Numbered from the stretch's first letter, positions 42,634-55,214 are shown. The stretch: DNA of 64,000 nucleotides from Actinomarinicola tropica (GCF_009650215.1 NZ_CP045851.1:496001-560000), one strand, 5' to 3'. Notes: a model not told the origin generated them from the letters alone. A program made the numbers and translations.

Positions 42634-45135
42634 TCAGGGGGCCGTGCCGACGGGTGCCGGCGCCGCGGCTGTTCGGGGGGCCGCGCCGTCGTCGGGGGAC
42701 GCGAGCCGGAGGCGCTTCAGCATCACGGCGTTCACGGCCACGATGAAGCTCGATCCCGACATCGACAGCGCCGCGATCTCGGGGCGGAGAACCAGGCCGA
42801 AGGCGGGCTCGAACACCCCGGCGGCGATGGGCAGGGCGATGACGTTGTAGCCGACGGCCCAGCCGAGGTTCTGGCGCATCTTGCGCAGGGTCCCGCGGCC
42901 GATCTGGATCGCGGCGGGCACGTCCAGCGGGTCGCTGCGCATCAACACGACATCCGCGGTCTCGATGGCCACATCGGTGCCGGCCCCGATCGCCACGCCG
43001 ACGTCAGCTTGTGCCAGTGCCGGGGCGTCGTTCACGCCGTCGCCCACCATGGCTACCCTGCGGCCCTCGGCCTGCAGCTCGGCCACCTTGGTGGACTTGT
43101 CGCCCGGGAGCACGTCGGCGATGACGGTGGTGACCCCTAGCAGGGAGGCGATGCGGCGGGCGGTGGCCTCGTTGTCGCCGGTCAACATCACCACCTCCGC
43201 TCCGAGGCGCCGCAGCCCCGCCACCGCGGCCGCGGCGGTCTCGCGGGGGGCGTCGGCCATCGCGACCAGACCCGAGGCGCGGCCGTCGACCGCGACGATC
43301 ACCGCAGTGCGACCCCCGTTGGCGAGTTCCTCGCGGCGGGCGGCGAGACCGTCGAGCTGGATGTTCTCGCGCGCCATGAGCCGTCGGTTGCCGACCAGCA
43401 CCCGGTGGCCGTCGACCGTGGCCACGGCGCCGTGTCCGGGCACGCTGTCGAAGCCGTCGGCTCGCAACGTGCTGACGCCCCGACGGTCGGCCTCGGCCAC
43501 GATGGCCTGGGCGAGCGGGTGCTCGGACTCGCGTTCGACCGCCGCGGTGAGGGCGAGCAGGCGTGCCTCGTCGATGCCGTCGGCGATCACGTCGGTCACC
43601 TCGGGCTCGCCCTTGGTGAGGGTCCCGGTCTTGTCCATCACCACGGTGTCGAGGCGAGCGGCGGTCTCGAGGGCCATGGCGTTCTTGAACAGCACGCCCC
43701 GCTTGGCGCCGAGGCCGGTGCCGACCATGATCGCCGTGGGGGTGGCGAGGCCGAGGGCGTCGGGGCAGGTGATGACCACCACGGTGATGGCGAACAGGAT
43801 CGCCTCGCTCACCGGCCGGTCGACGAGGACGCTCCAGACGAAGAAGGTGCCGGTGCCGCCGATGAGGGCGACGAACACGAGCCAGAACGCCGCCTTGTCG
43901 GCGAGGCGCTGGCCGGGCGCCTTGGAGTTCTGGGCCTCCTGGACGAGCTTGACGATCTGGGCGAGCGCTGTGTCGGCGCCGATCTTGGTGGCCCGCACCC
44001 GCAGCGTGCCGGTGGTGTTGAGCGTGGCGCCGATCACCGCGTCGCCGGGCGCCTTGTGCACGGGAAGGCTCTCGCCGGTGACCATCGACTCGTCGAGCTC
44101 GCTCTCGCCGTCCTCGACGATCCCGTCGACGGCGACCTTGGCGCCTGGCCGCACCAGCAGCAGGTCGCCGACCTGCACCTCGGCGGTGGGCACCTCGACG
44201 GTCTCGCCGCCGCGGATGACCGTGGCCATCGGCGGCGCCAGATCCAGCAGGGCCCGGATGGCGTCGTTGGCGCCGCCCCGGGCGCGCATCTCGAACCAGT
44301 GCCCCAGCAGCACGAACGCGGCCAGGACGGTGGCCGCCTCGTAGAACACCTCGCCCCCGCCGGTGAGGGTCACCCACAGCGAGTACAGCCACCCGGCGCC
44401 GACCGCCACGGCGACGAGCACCATCATGTCCAGTGTCCGGGCCCGCAGCGCCCGCCACGCGCCGTCGAAGAAGATCCACCCTGACCAGAAGATGACCGGC
44501 AGGCTGAGCAGCAGCGCGAAGACGTCGTCGCGGAGGCCGAACGGCGCGGCCACGTCGAAGTCGAGGACGTCGCGGCCGATCGGTGACCACAGCAGGATCG
44601 GCACCGAGAACACGGCCGCCACTACGAACCGCCGGCGCATGTCGGCCACCATCTCGGCCATCGACGCGCCGCCGTGGCCGCCGTGGCCCATGACCTCGTG
44701 CGGTGAGCGCGCCGCCGCCTCTGCACTAGCCGCCGGCCCGTGGCCCTCGTGTCCCGCGTGGCCCTCGTGGCCCTCGTGGCCCTCGTGGCTGGCCGGATGG
44801 CGCGCTTGGGGTTCGGGCGTCGGCTCCTCCATCGGGTTGCACAGGTGGTCGGGCACGGACTGGCCCTCGCAGTGGTAGCCGCACGCCTCGACCCACCGCT
44901 GCAGCTCGGCGACGTTGGTCACCGCCGGGTCGTAGGTGACCGTCGCCGTCTGGGCGACGGGGTTCGCCTCCACCCGCTCGACGCCGGTCAGCCGCCCCAG
45001 GGCAGCTTCGACGATCGCCTTCTCGCTGGCCCAGTTCAGCCCTCCGACCTCGAGGACGGCCGTGGCGCGCGTGTCGGCCTCTGCAGCGCCGTGGCCGCCG
45101 TGGTGGGCGTGGTCGTGGCCGGCTGGTGTGCTCAT
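42634..45135 (-). CDS. CopB-like heavy-metal P1B-type ATPase with CPD motif
   Basis: An 833-residue metal-exporting ATPase. The N terminus has a His-rich stretch ([10 protein letters not shown]), an HMA-like fold lacking its CxxC ([15 protein letters not shown]), then tandem GHEGHEG repeats. Catalytic motifs are intact: [13 protein letters not shown] (phosphorylated Asp), SEHPLAQAI and [10 protein letters not shown]. The metal-site helix reads [11 protein letters not shown] where copper ATPases have CPC or CPH. His-rich head and [17 protein letters not shown] resemble P1B-3 (CopB). Copper is the likeliest substrate, but the CPD change makes it uncertain. The ATG at 45135 is divergent from the GAPDH gene. 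Confidence 0.87.
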   Translation of the reverse strand: MSTPAGHDHAHHGGHGAAEADTRATAVLEVGGLNWASEKAIVEAALGRLTGVERVEANPVAQTATVTYDPAVTNVAELQRWVEACGYHCEGQSVPDHLCNPMEEPTPEPQARHPASHEGHEGHEGHAGHEGHGPAASAEAAARSPHEVMGHGGHGGASMAEMVADMRRRFVVAAVFSVPILLWSPIGRDVLDFDVAAPFGLRDDVFALLLSLPVIFWSGWIFFDGAWRALRARTLDMMVLVAVAVGAGWLYSLWVTLTGGGEVFYEAATVLAAFVLLGHWFEMRARGGANDAIRALLDLAPPMATVIRGGETVEVPTAEVQVGDLLLVRPGAKVAVDGIVEDGESELDESMVTGESLPVHKAPGDAVIGATLNTTGTLRVRATKIGADTALAQIVKLVQEAQNSKAPGQRLADKAAFWLVFVALIGGTGTFFVWSVLVDRPVSEAILFAITVVVITCPDALGLATPTAIMVGTGLGAKRGVLFKNAMALETAARLDTVVMDKTGTLTKGEPEVTDVIADGIDEARLLALTAAVERESEHPLAQAIVAEADRRGVSTLRADGFDSVPGHGAVATVDGHRVLVGNRRLMARENIQLDGLAARREELANGGRTAVIVAVDGRASGLVAMADAPRETAAAAVAGLRRLGAEVVMLTGDNEATARRIASLLGVTTVIADVLPGDKSTKVAELQAEGRRVAMVGDGVNDAPALAQADVGVAIGAGTDVAIETADVVLMRSDPLDVPAAIQIGRGTLRKMRQNLGWAVGYNVIALPIAAGVFEPAFGLVLRPEIAALSMSGSSFIVAVNAVMLKRLRLASPDDGAAPRTAAAPAPVGTAP
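44738..44796 (-). repeat. 9-base tandem repeat coding for GHEGHEG
   Basis: Repeats of GCCCTCGTG (plus strand) encode alternating His-Glu-Gly in the N-terminal region of the P-type ATPase. Copy number is prone to change by slippage. Confidence 0.7.
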
Positions 45136-45255
45136 GGCTGGACGCCTTCCTGTCGGCGGGTGGTAGACCAAACTCCTACAGTCTGTCGCGGACAACGGGT
45201 CGAGTCCCATGCGCGGCCGGATCCGTTGCCGTCCGAGCCACAAGGAGGATGACTG

Positions 45256-46434
45256 GTGCCGGACAGCACAGTTCGAGTGGCGGTGAACGGCTTCGGGGTC
45301 ATCGGCAAACGGGTCGCCGACGCGATCTCGCTCCAGCACGACATGGAGCTCGTCGGCGTCGCCGATGTGGCGTCGGACTATCGCGTGCGGGTGGCGGTCG
45401 AGCGTGGCCATCGGGTGTTCGCCGCCACGGGCGAGGCGGGCGAAGAGATGGACGCCGCCGGGATCCCGGTGGCGGGCACCATGGACGACTTGTTGTCCCA
45501 GGTCGATGTGGTCGCCGACTGCGGCCCCAAGCGGCTCGCCGCCGCCAACAAGCAGCGTTACCAGGCGGCGGGGGTCAAGGCCATCTGGCAGGGCGGCGAG
45601 AAGCACGAGCTGACCGGCTACTCGTTCTGCGCCCAGGTCAACTACGCAGGCGCGGTCAACCGCGACTTCGCCCGGGTCGTGTCGTGCAACACCACCGCGC
45701 TGAGCCGCACGATGCACGCCCTGCACCGCCGGGGCTGGGTCAAGCGCGCCCGCGCGGTGCTGCTGCGCCGGGGTACCGATCCGGTCGACTCGCACGCTGC
45801 CGGGATGATCAACACGGTCGTGCCCGAGACCAAGGTGCCCAGCCACCAGGGCCCCGACGCCCAGACCGTGATCCCCGACCTGGACATCACCACCCTCGCC
45901 GGGGCGGGACCGTTCAACCTCGCTCACATCCATTTCGCCATGGTCGAGACCACCCGCCCGGTGAGCGTCGACGAGCTGCGCGACGCACTGTGGGACGAGC
46001 CCCGCATCGCATTCGTCCGGGCCGGCGACGGCGTCGTTGCCATGAACGCGGTGGTCGAGCTGATGCGGGACCTGGACCGCCCGCGGGGCGACATGTGGGA
46101 GGTGGCGGTGTGGGAGGACGCCTTGGCCGCCGACGACCGCGAGGTCTACCTCACCTTCCAGGTGCACAACGAGGCGATCGTGGTGCCCGAGACCGTCGAC
46201 TGCGTCCGGGCGCTGACCGGCATCGAGGTCGACGGCGCGGCGTCGATCGCCAAGACGGACCAGTCGCTGGGGGTCACCAAGACGTTCCTGCCTGCGACGA
46301 CCCAGCCGATCGCGCACGTCACCGACGCCGACGTCGCCCATCCCGGCATCGCGGCGGTGCGGGCCGCGCACGCCCGGTTCGCCGAGGTCGGGTTCAAGGG
46401 TTCGGAGGAGCCCACCGACGACGCCAGCACATGA
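45256..46434 (+). CDS. gap: type II (archaeal-type) glyceraldehyde-3-phosphate dehydrogenase
   Basis: A 392-residue enzyme of the archaeal GAPDH class. [19 protein letters not shown] is the Rossmann start, [16 protein letters not shown] holds the catalytic Cys (archaeal SCNTT signature), and [11 protein letters not shown] the later conserved block. A C-terminal extension of about 45 residues follows the usual end. GTG 45256 has an excellent AAGGAGG site seven bases upstream. The enzyme oxidises glyceraldehyde 3-phosphate with NAD(P). Next to phosphoketolase, whose product it is, it feeds the lower glycolytic branch. Its stop overlaps the phosphoketolase start. Confidence 0.88.
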   Translation: MPDSTVRVAVNGFGVIGKRVADAISLQHDMELVGVADVASDYRVRVAVERGHRVFAATGEAGEEMDAAGIPVAGTMDDLLSQVDVVADCGPKRLAAANKQRYQAAGVKAIWQGGEKHELTGYSFCAQVNYAGAVNRDFARVVSCNTTALSRTMHALHRRGWVKRARAVLLRRGTDPVDSHAAGMINTVVPETKVPSHQGPDAQTVIPDLDITTLAGAGPFNLAHIHFAMVETTRPVSVDELRDALWDEPRIAFVRAGDGVVAMNAVVELMRDLDRPRGDMWEVAVWEDALAADDREVYLTFQVHNEAIVVPETVDCVRALTGIEVDGAASIAKTDQSLGVTKTFLPATTQPIAHVTDADVAHPGIAAVRAAHARFAEVGFKGSEEPTDDAST

Positions 46435-48896
46435 GGGAGAGCGAGACGGTGACCGACACGCAGCAGCCGACTGCGGGCACGCCCGAGGGTCGTCCGCTCG
46501 CCGACGACGAGGTGGCCCGCATCGATGCCTGGTGGCGGGCGGCGAACTACCTGTCGGTCGGCCAGATCTACCTGATGGACAACCCGCTGCTGCGGGAACC
46601 GCTGCGACCCGAGCACGTCAAGCCGCGGCTGCTCGGCCACTGGGGCACCACCCCGGGGCTGAACTTCATCTACGCCCACCTCAACCGCGCCACCATGGCC
46701 AGAGACCTCGACGTGATGTACGTGATGGGGCCCGGCCACGGCGGGCCCGGCCCGGTGGCGGCGGCGTGGCTGGAGGGCACTTACAGCGAGGTCTACCCGC
46801 AGGTGTCCCAGGACGAGACGGGGATGCGCCGGTTGTTCACCCAGTTCTCGTTCCCGGGCGGCATCCCCAGCCACGTGGCGCCGGAGACACCGGGTTCGAT
46901 CCACGAGGGCGGTGAGCTGGGCTACTCGCTCGCCCACGCGTACGGCGCCGCGTTCGACAACCCTGACCTGCTCGTCGCCGCGGTGGTGGGCGACGGGGAG
47001 GCCGAGACCGGCCCGCTGGCGACGAGCTGGCATTCCACCAAGTTCGTGGACCCGCGGCGCGACGGGGCGGTGCTTCCGATCCTGCACCTCAACGGCTACA
47101 AGATCGCCAGCCCCACGGTCCTGTCCCGCATCGACGCCGACGAGCTCGACGGGCTGCTGCGCGGCTTCGGGCACACGCCGTACGTCGTGGAGGGTGAGGG
47201 CCACGCCGAGATGCACCAGGCGTTCGCCGCCGCCCTCGACCGTTGTCTGGACGAGATCGCCGCCATCCAGCACCGAGCTCGCAGCGAGGGCATCAGCGAG
47301 CGTCCTCGGTGGCCGATGCTGGTGCTGCGATCCCCGAAGGGCTGGACCGGCCCGGCCGAGGTCGACGGCCACCCCGTCGAGGGGTCGTGGCGCTCACACC
47401 AGGTGCCCTTCGCCGACGCCCGCGACGACGACGCCCACCGAGCGGTGCTGGAGGCGTGGCTGCGCAGCTACCGCCCGGAGGAGCTCTTCGCTGACGCCGG
47501 CGCACCGGTGCCCGAGATCCGTGACCTGCACCCGGGCGGCGAGCGGCGCATGAGCGCCAACCCGCACGCCAACGGCGGCCGGATGCCACGCGACCTGCGC
47601 CTGCCCGACTTCCGCGACTACGCCGTGCCGGTCGAGGCTCCCGGCACCGGTGCGGTGGAGTCGACGCGGGTGCTGGGCACGTTCCTGCGCGACGTGATGG
47701 CCGCCAACATGACCAGTTTCCGGATGTTCGCCCCGGACGAGCACAACTCCAACCGGCTTGGTGCGGTGCTGGAGGTCACCGACCGCGCCTGGAACGCCCG
47801 CACCGTTCCCGGCGACGACCACCTGGCCGCCGACGGCCGGGTGATGGAGGTTCTATCCGAGCACCTGTGCCAGGGATGGCTGGAGGGCTACCTGCTCACC
47901 GGCCGCCACGGGCTGTTCTCGTGTTACGAGGCGTTCATCCACATCGTCGACTCGATGTTCAACCAGCACGCCAAGTGGCTGAAGGTCACGAACGACATCG
48001 AGTGGCGCCACCCGATCCCGTCGCTGAACTACCTGCTGACCTCGCATGTGTGGCGCCAGGACCACAACGGGTTCTCTCACCAGGACCCCGGCTTCATCGA
48101 CCACGTCGTGAACAAGAAGGCCGAGGTCATTCGCGTCTACCTGCCGCCCGACGCCAACACGCTGCTGTCGGTGACCGACCACTGCCTGCGCAGCCGCCAG
48201 TACGTGAACGTGATCGTCGCCGGCAAGCAGCCCCAGCTGCAGTACCTGAGCGTCGACGACGCCATCGTGCACTGCACCAAGGGGATCGGCATCTGGGAGT
48301 GGGCCAGCACCGACGCCGGCGCCGAGCCCGACATCGTGTTGGGCTGCGCCGGTGACGTGCCCACCATGGAGACCCTCGCCGCGGTCGAGCTGCTGCGCGG
48401 CTGGTTCGCCGACCTGCGCATCCGGGTGGTCAACGTGGTCGATCTCATGCGACTGCAGGACGACCGGGAGCACCCGCACGGCCTGTCCGACCGGGAGTTC
48501 GACGCGCTGTTCACCACCGACAAACCCGTGCTGTTCGCCTACCACGGCTACCCGTGGCTGATCCACCGCCTCACCTACCGGCGCGCCAACCACCCCAACC
48601 TCCATGTGCGCGGCTACGTCGAGGAAGGAACCACCACCACCCCGTTCGACATGTGCGTGCTCAACCGCGTCGACCGGTACAACCTGGCGATCGCGGTGCT
48701 CGACGCGGTCCCCCGCCTGCGGGATGTCTCCGCGCACGTCCGCGAGGCGCTCAAGAACAAGCTGATCGAGCACCGCCAGCACATCCGCACCCACGGCCAG
48801 GACCTCCCCGAGATTCGCGACTGGCAATGGTCGGCGGAACCGGGCCCGGACGTGCGCGGCGACAACGAGCCGCTCACCGAACCGAGCCCGTCGTGA
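46431..48896 (+). CDS. xfp: xylulose-5-phosphate/fructose-6-phosphate phosphoketolase
   Basis: A full-length 821-residue ThDP enzyme. Characteristic blocks are [38 protein letters not shown], the ThDP/Mg motif [19 protein letters not shown] and [14 protein letters not shown] in the C-terminal half. It splits xylulose 5-phosphate (and often fructose 6-phosphate) with phosphate into acetyl phosphate and glyceraldehyde 3-phosphate (or erythrose 4-phosphate). The neighbours use both products: acetate kinase converts acetyl phosphate to ATP, and GAPDH takes the triose. ATG 46431 overlaps the GAPDH stop; an internal GTG at 46449 is a second option. Confidence 0.95.
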   Translation: MRESETVTDTQQPTAGTPEGRPLADDEVARIDAWWRAANYLSVGQIYLMDNPLLREPLRPEHVKPRLLGHWGTTPGLNFIYAHLNRATMARDLDVMYVMGPGHGGPGPVAAAWLEGTYSEVYPQVSQDETGMRRLFTQFSFPGGIPSHVAPETPGSIHEGGELGYSLAHAYGAAFDNPDLLVAAVVGDGEAETGPLATSWHSTKFVDPRRDGAVLPILHLNGYKIASPTVLSRIDADELDGLLRGFGHTPYVVEGEGHAEMHQAFAAALDRCLDEIAAIQHRARSEGISERPRWPMLVLRSPKGWTGPAEVDGHPVEGSWRSHQVPFADARDDDAHRAVLEAWLRSYRPEELFADAGAPVPEIRDLHPGGERRMSANPHANGGRMPRDLRLPDFRDYAVPVEAPGTGAVESTRVLGTFLRDVMAANMTSFRMFAPDEHNSNRLGAVLEVTDRAWNARTVPGDDHLAADGRVMEVLSEHLCQGWLEGYLLTGRHGLFSCYEAFIHIVDSMFNQHAKWLKVTNDIEWRHPIPSLNYLLTSHVWRQDHNGFSHQDPGFIDHVVNKKAEVIRVYLPPDANTLLSVTDHCLRSRQYVNVIVAGKQPQLQYLSVDDAIVHCTKGIGIWEWASTDAGAEPDIVLGCAGDVPTMETLAAVELLRGWFADLRIRVVNVVDLMRLQDDREHPHGLSDREFDALFTTDKPVLFAYHGYPWLIHRLTYRRANHPNLHVRGYVEEGTTTTPFDMCVLNRVDRYNLAIAVLDAVPRLRDVSAHVREALKNKLIEHRQHIRTHGQDLPEIRDWQWSAEPGPDVRGDNEPLTEPSPS

Positions 48897-48921
48897 GCAC
48901 TCCCGTCACACCGCCGGGCTG

Positions 48922-50040
48922 ATGGCCGTTCTCGTCGTCAACGCCGGCTCCTCCACGCTCAAGCTGCGCCTCGTCGACGATGCCGACACGGCCGAGGGGG
49001 CCGACGTCGACCCGTGGGACGGCGGCGACCCGACCGCGGCGCTGGAAGCCCTGTGCCGCGACGTTGGCTCCATCGACGCCTGCGGCCACCGGTTCGTGCA
49101 CGGCGGGGCCGATCTCACCGCCCCGACGGTCGTCGACAACGCCGTCCGCGACCGCATCGCCGCGCTCGCGCCACGGGCGCCGCTGCACCAGGCGAGATCG
49201 CTCGCCGCGCTCGACGCGGCGCGGCGAGCCCTACCCGACGTCGACCACGTCGCCTGCTTCGACACTGCGTTCCCCAGCACGCTCACGCCCGCGGCCCGCA
49301 CCTACGCCCTTCCCGAGCCATGGCGGCGCCGGTGGGATCTGCGCCGCTTCGGCTTCCACGGCATCTCCCACCGCTGGGCGGCGCGCCGAGCGGGTGACCT
49401 CGCCGCCGCCGGCGGCGACAAGCGGCGTGTGGTGACGTGCCACCTCGGTGCGGGAGCGTCGCTCTGCGCGGTGCTCAACGGCCGATCCGTCGACACCACC
49501 ATGGGCTTCACGCTCCTCGAGGGCCTCGTGATGGCGACCCGGTCCGGCTCGGTCGATCCCGGTCTCGTCCTCTGGCTGCTCACCGACGCGCACCTCGACG
49601 CCGCGAAGATCCTCGAGGGGCTCGAGCACCACAGCGGCCTCGCCGGCCTGGCGGGCGGGATCGGCGACATGCGCGACGTGCTCGCGGCGCGGGCAGCGCG
49701 CGACCCGGCCGCGGCGCTCGCCTTCGACGTGTACGTCCACCGCCTCGCAGCCGGCGTCGCGGCCATGGCCGCCGCGCTCGGCGGGCTCGACGTGCTGGCC
49801 TTCACCGGCGGCGTCGGCGAGCACGCCCCCGAAGTCCGCGCCGCCGCCGCTGCTCGCCTCGGCTTCCTCGGCGTCGCCGTCGACCCCGACGCCAACGCAG
49901 CGACCAGCGCCGACGGCGACATCACCGGTCGCGACGCCCGGACGAGGACGGTCGTGGTGAGCGCACGCGAGGACCTCGAGGTCGCCGGCGAGACCCGCGA
50001 GCTGCTCGCCGCCATCAAGGCGAGCGAGGCACGGCCGTGA
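48922..50040 (+). CDS. ackA: acetate kinase
   Basis: A 372-residue sugar-kinase/Hsp70-fold enzyme. NAGSSTLKLRL is the phosphate-1 motif, FGFHGISHRWA and HLGAGASLCAV the central ones, and FTGGVGEHAPEVR the late adenosine motif. It is slightly shorter than typical (~400) in the N-terminal insertion region. It makes ATP and acetate from acetyl phosphate, the phosphoketolase product, giving substrate-level phosphorylation without oxygen. The gene starts 25 bases after phosphoketolase and its TGA overlaps the next GTG. Confidence 0.92.
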   Translation: MAVLVVNAGSSTLKLRLVDDADTAEGADVDPWDGGDPTAALEALCRDVGSIDACGHRFVHGGADLTAPTVVDNAVRDRIAALAPRAPLHQARSLAALDAARRALPDVDHVACFDTAFPSTLTPAARTYALPEPWRRRWDLRRFGFHGISHRWAARRAGDLAAAGGDKRRVVTCHLGAGASLCAVLNGRSVDTTMGFTLLEGLVMATRSGSVDPGLVLWLLTDAHLDAAKILEGLEHHSGLAGLAGGIGDMRDVLAARAARDPAAALAFDVYVHRLAAGVAAMAAALGGLDVLAFTGGVGEHAPEVRAAAAARLGFLGVAVDPDANAATSADGDITGRDARTRTVVVSAREDLEVAGETRELLAAIKASEARP

Positions 50041-53000
50041 CCGGCCAGCGCCGCTCGGGGGTGGACCTGCCCCGCCCTGACGGTACGGTCACGCCGACGG
50101 GGGCAGTGGTGCCCTATGACGCGGTCATCTTCGACATGGACGGCATCGTGACCGACACCGCCGCCGTGCACGCGGCCGCGTGGGCGGAGCTGTTCGACGC
50201 GGTCCTGCACGACCCGCGGGCAGGCCTCACCGCACCGGTCGAGCCGTTCGACACCGACGCCGACTACCGGCGCTACGTCGACGGACGTTCCCGCGAGGAC
50301 GGGGTGACCGCCTTCCTCGCCGCCCGCGGCGTCTCGGTCCCCGTCGGCGAGCCCGGGGACCCGCCCGACGCGTGGACGGTGCACGGCCTGGCCGCCCGCA
50401 AGAACGACCTGTACCTGCAGCGGCTCGACGAGCGGGGGGTGCGGGTGTTCGCCGGCACCGTCGACCTGGTGCGCCGGCTCCGGGCCGGCAGGATCCCCGT
50501 CGGGCTGGTCACGGCGAGCCGCAACGCCGATGCCTTGCTGGCCTCCGCCGGGCTGGGCGACCGGTTCGACGTCGTCGTGGACGGCACCGTCGCCGCCGAG
50601 GAGGGCCTGGCCGGCAAGCCCGATCCGGCCACGTTCGTGGAGGCTGCCCGCCGTCTCAATGTCGACCCGTCGCGGACCGTGGTGGTGGAGGACGCCACCT
50701 CAGGGGTGAGCGCAGCACGCCATGGCGGGTTCGGGCTGGTGGTGGGCGTCGACCGGGGCGGTCATCGCGCCGCGCTCGAGGCGGCCGGCGCCCACGTGGT
50801 GCTCGATGACGTTTCGCTGCTGGATCTGGGCGCCCTGCGCTCGGACCCGTGGGTGCTCGCCTACGCGGGGCTCGACCCCGCCCACGAGGGCCACCGGGAG
50901 GCGCTCACCACCCTCGGCAACGGCTACGTCGGCACCCGGGGCGCCGCCCCCGAGTCGCGTGCTGACGGTGTCCACTACCCGGGCACGTACCTGGCCGGTG
51001 TCTACAACCGGCTCACCAGCGTCGTCGCCGGCCGCGAAGTGGAAGACGAGCACCTCGTCAACGTCCCCAACTGGCTGCTGGTCGACGTACGCGTCGCTGA
51101 CGGGCCTTGGTGGTCGGCCGGCGGGCTTGTCGTCACCGACGAGCGCCGCGAGCTCGACCTGCGCCGAGGGATGCTCACCCGCACCGCCGTGCTCACCGAC
51201 GGCGTCGGGCGGCGCCTGCGGCTGACCCAGCGGCGGCTGGTGTCGATGGAACGCCCGCACCTCGCGGCCCTGGAGACGACGCTGGTCGCCGAGGGCTGGG
51301 CAGGAACGGTCACGGTGCGCTCCGGGATCGACGCCGGCGTCGTCAACGCCAACGTTGCCGAGTACGCGGCGCTGGCCAAACGGCACCTTGCCCAGGTCGA
51401 GGGGTGGGAGGCGGCGCCCGACGTCCTGGTGGTCGTGGCCGAGACCTCCCAGAGTCGCGTCCGCATCGCCACCGCGGCGCGGACCACCATCACGGGCGCC
51501 CCCGCCGAGCGTCGCGGCGGCATCGACGTCGGCGGCGGCCGGTTCGTGCACGACTTCGAGCTGGAGCTCACCGACGGCCGGGCGGTCGTCGTCGACAAGA
51601 CCGTCGCCATCACGACCTCCCGCGACCCGGCGATGGCAGCTCCAGCATTGGGCGCGCTCGACCAGCTCGCCGACGACCCCGGCGGGTTCGCCGGTCTGGT
51701 CGCCGGGCACGAGGCAGCATGGCGGCGGCTGTGGGATCGGTTCGGCATCTGCCTGGACGTCGAGCGCCGCGATGTCCAGCTCGTCCTGAACCTGCACGTC
51801 TTCCACCTGCTGCAGGCGGTCTCGCCCCACACCGCCGAGCTCGACGCCGGGGTCATGGCCCGAGGCCTGCACGGTGAGGGTTACCGGGGCCATGTGTTTT
51901 GGGACGAGCTGTTCGTCCTCCCCGTGATCGGCGCGCACGTGCCGGCGGTGACCCGGGCCCTGCTCGACTACCGGTGGCGGCGGCTCGGCGCCGCCCGCCG
52001 CGCCGCCCGCCAGGCCGGGCTGACCGGTGCGCTGTTTCCGTGGCAGAGCGGCAGCGACGGCCGCGAGGAGACACCCGAGCAGCTGTTCAACCTGCGCTCG
52101 GGCCGGTGGATGCCGGACAACTCCCGCCGCCAACGCCATGTCGCACTCGCGGTCGCCTACAACGCCTGGCGGCACTACCAGGCCACCGGCGACACCGCGT
52201 GGCTGGCCGAGCGGGGCGCCGACCTGCTCGTCGAGGTCGCCCGCCTGGTCGCGTCGCTCGCCACCTATGACGGGGACGACGACCGGTTCCACATCGACGG
52301 CGTGATGGGCCCCGACGAGTACCACGACGGCTACCCCGGCACGCCCGGCTCGGGCCTGCGCGACAACGCCTACACCAACGTCCTCGGCGCCTGGGTGTGC
52401 CAGCGTGCCGTCGCCGCGCTGGGCGTGCTGCGCGGCCACGAGGGCGACGAGCTGGCCGACCGGCTCGGCGTCGGGCCCGAGGAACCCGAGGCTTGGGACC
52501 GGCTCAGCCGGCGGCTCGCCGTGTGCTTCCACGACGAGGGCATCATCAGCCAGTTCGACGGCTACGACCGCCTCAGGGAGCTCGACTGGGAACACTACCG
52601 CACCACGTACGGCAACATCGGCCGCCTCGACCTCATCCTGGAGGCCGAGGGCGACAGCCCCAACCGCTACAAGCTGGCCAAGCAGGCCGACGTCCTCATG
52701 CTCCTCTACCTGCTCGACCCCGACCCGCTCCTCGCCCAACTCGACCGCCTCGGCTACACCGTCACCCCGCAATCCCTGCGGCGCACTGTCGACTACTACC
52801 TGGCCCGCACCGCCCACGGCTCCACCCTCAGCCGCGTCGTGCACGCATCGGTGCTGTCGCGCCTCGACCGGGCCCGGGCGTGGGACCTGTTCCGCGACGC
52901 GCTGGTCGCCGACCTCGACGACACCCAGGGCGGCACCACCGCCGAAGGCGTCCACCTCGGCGCCATGGCGGGCACCATCGACATCGTCACCCGGGCGTTC

Positions 53001-53246
53001 GCCGGCATGGAGACCCACACCGACCGGATCGCCTTCACCCCCAACTTGCCCGACGGGCTCCGCCACGCCGCCTTCAGCGTCCACCATCGCGGGCAGCGCA
53101 TCGACGTGTCCCTGGACCACGCCCGGCTCCGGCTGACCGCCGCAGCCGGTGTCACGGGGTCCGACATCCGCGTCGACGTCGGCGGCGAGTCGACCACCCT
53201 CGGGCCCGGTGAGGAGGTCGAGTTCCCGCTGGCCGACCGAAGCTGA
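50037..53246 (+). CDS. beta-phosphoglucomutase-like HAD fused to GH65 phosphorylase
   Basis: A 1069-residue fusion. Residues ~25-275 are a HAD phosphatase/mutase (FDMDGIVTDTAAVH with the nucleophile Asp, LVTASRN, then EDATSGVSAARHGGFGLVVG). Residues ~285-1065 are glycoside hydrolase family 65 (GNGYVGTRGAAPES, WDELFVLPVI, and GVMGPDEYHDGYPG with the catalytic Glu near 760). GH65 enzymes phosphorolyse trehalose, maltose or kojibiose to beta-glucose 1-phosphate; a beta-phosphoglucomutase turns this into glucose 6-phosphate. One polypeptide thus carries both steps and feeds the adjacent phosphoketolase branch. Disaccharide specificity cannot be read off. Confidence 0.9.
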   Translation: MTGQRRSGVDLPRPDGTVTPTGAVVPYDAVIFDMDGIVTDTAAVHAAAWAELFDAVLHDPRAGLTAPVEPFDTDADYRRYVDGRSREDGVTAFLAARGVSVPVGEPGDPPDAWTVHGLAARKNDLYLQRLDERGVRVFAGTVDLVRRLRAGRIPVGLVTASRNADALLASAGLGDRFDVVVDGTVAAEEGLAGKPDPATFVEAARRLNVDPSRTVVVEDATSGVSAARHGGFGLVVGVDRGGHRAALEAAGAHVVLDDVSLLDLGALRSDPWVLAYAGLDPAHEGHREALTTLGNGYVGTRGAAPESRADGVHYPGTYLAGVYNRLTSVVAGREVEDEHLVNVPNWLLVDVRVADGPWWSAGGLVVTDERRELDLRRGMLTRTAVLTDGVGRRLRLTQRRLVSMERPHLAALETTLVAEGWAGTVTVRSGIDAGVVNANVAEYAALAKRHLAQVEGWEAAPDVLVVVAETSQSRVRIATAARTTITGAPAERRGGIDVGGGRFVHDFELELTDGRAVVVDKTVAITTSRDPAMAAPALGALDQLADDPGGFAGLVAGHEAAWRRLWDRFGICLDVERRDVQLVLNLHVFHLLQAVSPHTAELDAGVMARGLHGEGYRGHVFWDELFVLPVIGAHVPAVTRALLDYRWRRLGAARRAARQAGLTGALFPWQSGSDGREETPEQLFNLRSGRWMPDNSRRQRHVALAVAYNAWRHYQATGDTAWLAERGADLLVEVARLVASLATYDGDDDRFHIDGVMGPDEYHDGYPGTPGSGLRDNAYTNVLGAWVCQRAVAALGVLRGHEGDELADRLGVGPEEPEAWDRLSRRLAVCFHDEGIISQFDGYDRLRELDWEHYRTTYGNIGRLDLILEAEGDSPNRYKLAKQADVLMLLYLLDPDPLLAQLDRLGYTVTPQSLRRTVDYYLARTAHGSTLSRVVHASVLSRLDRARAWDLFRDALVADLDDTQGGTTAEGVHLGAMAGTIDIVTRAFAGMETHTDRIAFTPNLPDGLRHAAFSVHHRGQRIDVSLDHARLRLTAAAGVTGSDIRVDVGGESTTLGPGEEVEFPLADRS

Positions 53247-53391
53247 GGGGTCGCTCGCCGGTGAGGCCGAGCTGCTCGCCGGAGAACGGGCCGATCCGTA
53301 CATCACCCACCCGACGATCGGTAGCCCACCCCGATGTGCGCGTACGCCTGGGCGCTCAGGATGATGGGCAGGACGAACCAAGGAGCACACC

Positions 53392-53642
53392 ATGCGCTGG
53401 TTGAGCGCCAACTGGATCTGGCTGGTCGTGATCGGCGGGATGCTGTGGATGCATCTCGGCATGCACCGAGGCCACGGCGGCCACGGCGGCCATGGCGGCC
53501 ATGGGGGCCATGGGGGCCACGCTGAGAGCAGGGCGCCGCAGGAACAGCGCGCCTCCGAAGGCCACGGCAACCACGATCACCACGGCTCGCAGCCGGCGAC
53601 GGAGCAGGCGAGCAGCGGCGGGACGCACCGCCACCGAGGCTG

Positions 53643-53646
<4 letters not shown>
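53392..53646 (+). CDS. small His/Gly-rich membrane protein (DUF2933-like)
   Basis: An 84-residue protein with one N-terminal helix (WIWLVVIGGMLWMHLGM), then a tandem GHGGHGG run and a tail with NHDHHGS. AAGGAG nine bases before the ATG supports it. Similar short proteins accompany copper or heavy-metal genes, so metal binding by the histidines is plausible. The TGA overlaps the TTG of the following UbiB gene. Confidence 0.7.
53470..53521 (+). repeat. 9-base tandem repeat coding for GHG
   Basis: About five and a half imperfect copies of GGCCAYGGC/GGCCATGGG encode the Gly-His-Gly stretch of the small membrane protein. Confidence 0.75.
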
Positions 53647-55010
<1,364 letters not shown>

Positions 55011-55141
55011 CGGCGAGGCGCGAAGCGGACGGCCCCCCGCCGGCTTCTGAGGGTGAGGCGACCGCCCCGGCACCACGGCCTGGCAACGCCACACGGCGGG
55101 CCGCCATCTTCGGAGTTACGCAGGCGAATCGAGGCGAGGCC

Positions 55142-55214
55142 ATGGCCGGCGAGTGGGTGTGTGTCGACGGCAACGAGGCGGCGGCCCGGGTGGTGTACGC
55201 GTTGTCCGCGGCAC
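55142..55214 (+). pseudogene. nifJ: pyruvate:ferredoxin (flavodoxin) oxidoreductase, N-terminal scrap
   Basis: From the ATG at 55142 the frame reads WVCVDGNEAAARVVYALS, matching the invariant N terminus of PFOR/NifJ (VDGNEAAARVAY, then IYPITPSS). The match stops there; the expected EVIAIYPITPSS is replaced by unrelated sequence. Only ~23 of some 1180 residues remain. GAGGCGAGG precedes the ATG, so the start and ribosome binding site survived. Confidence 0.6.

Noticed and set aside
45136-45255. Copper-responsive operator (CopY/CsoR-like) in the ATPase/GAPDH gap
   Set aside because: TACAGTCTGT is suggestive, but the symmetry is imperfect and no cognate regulator gene lies in the window.
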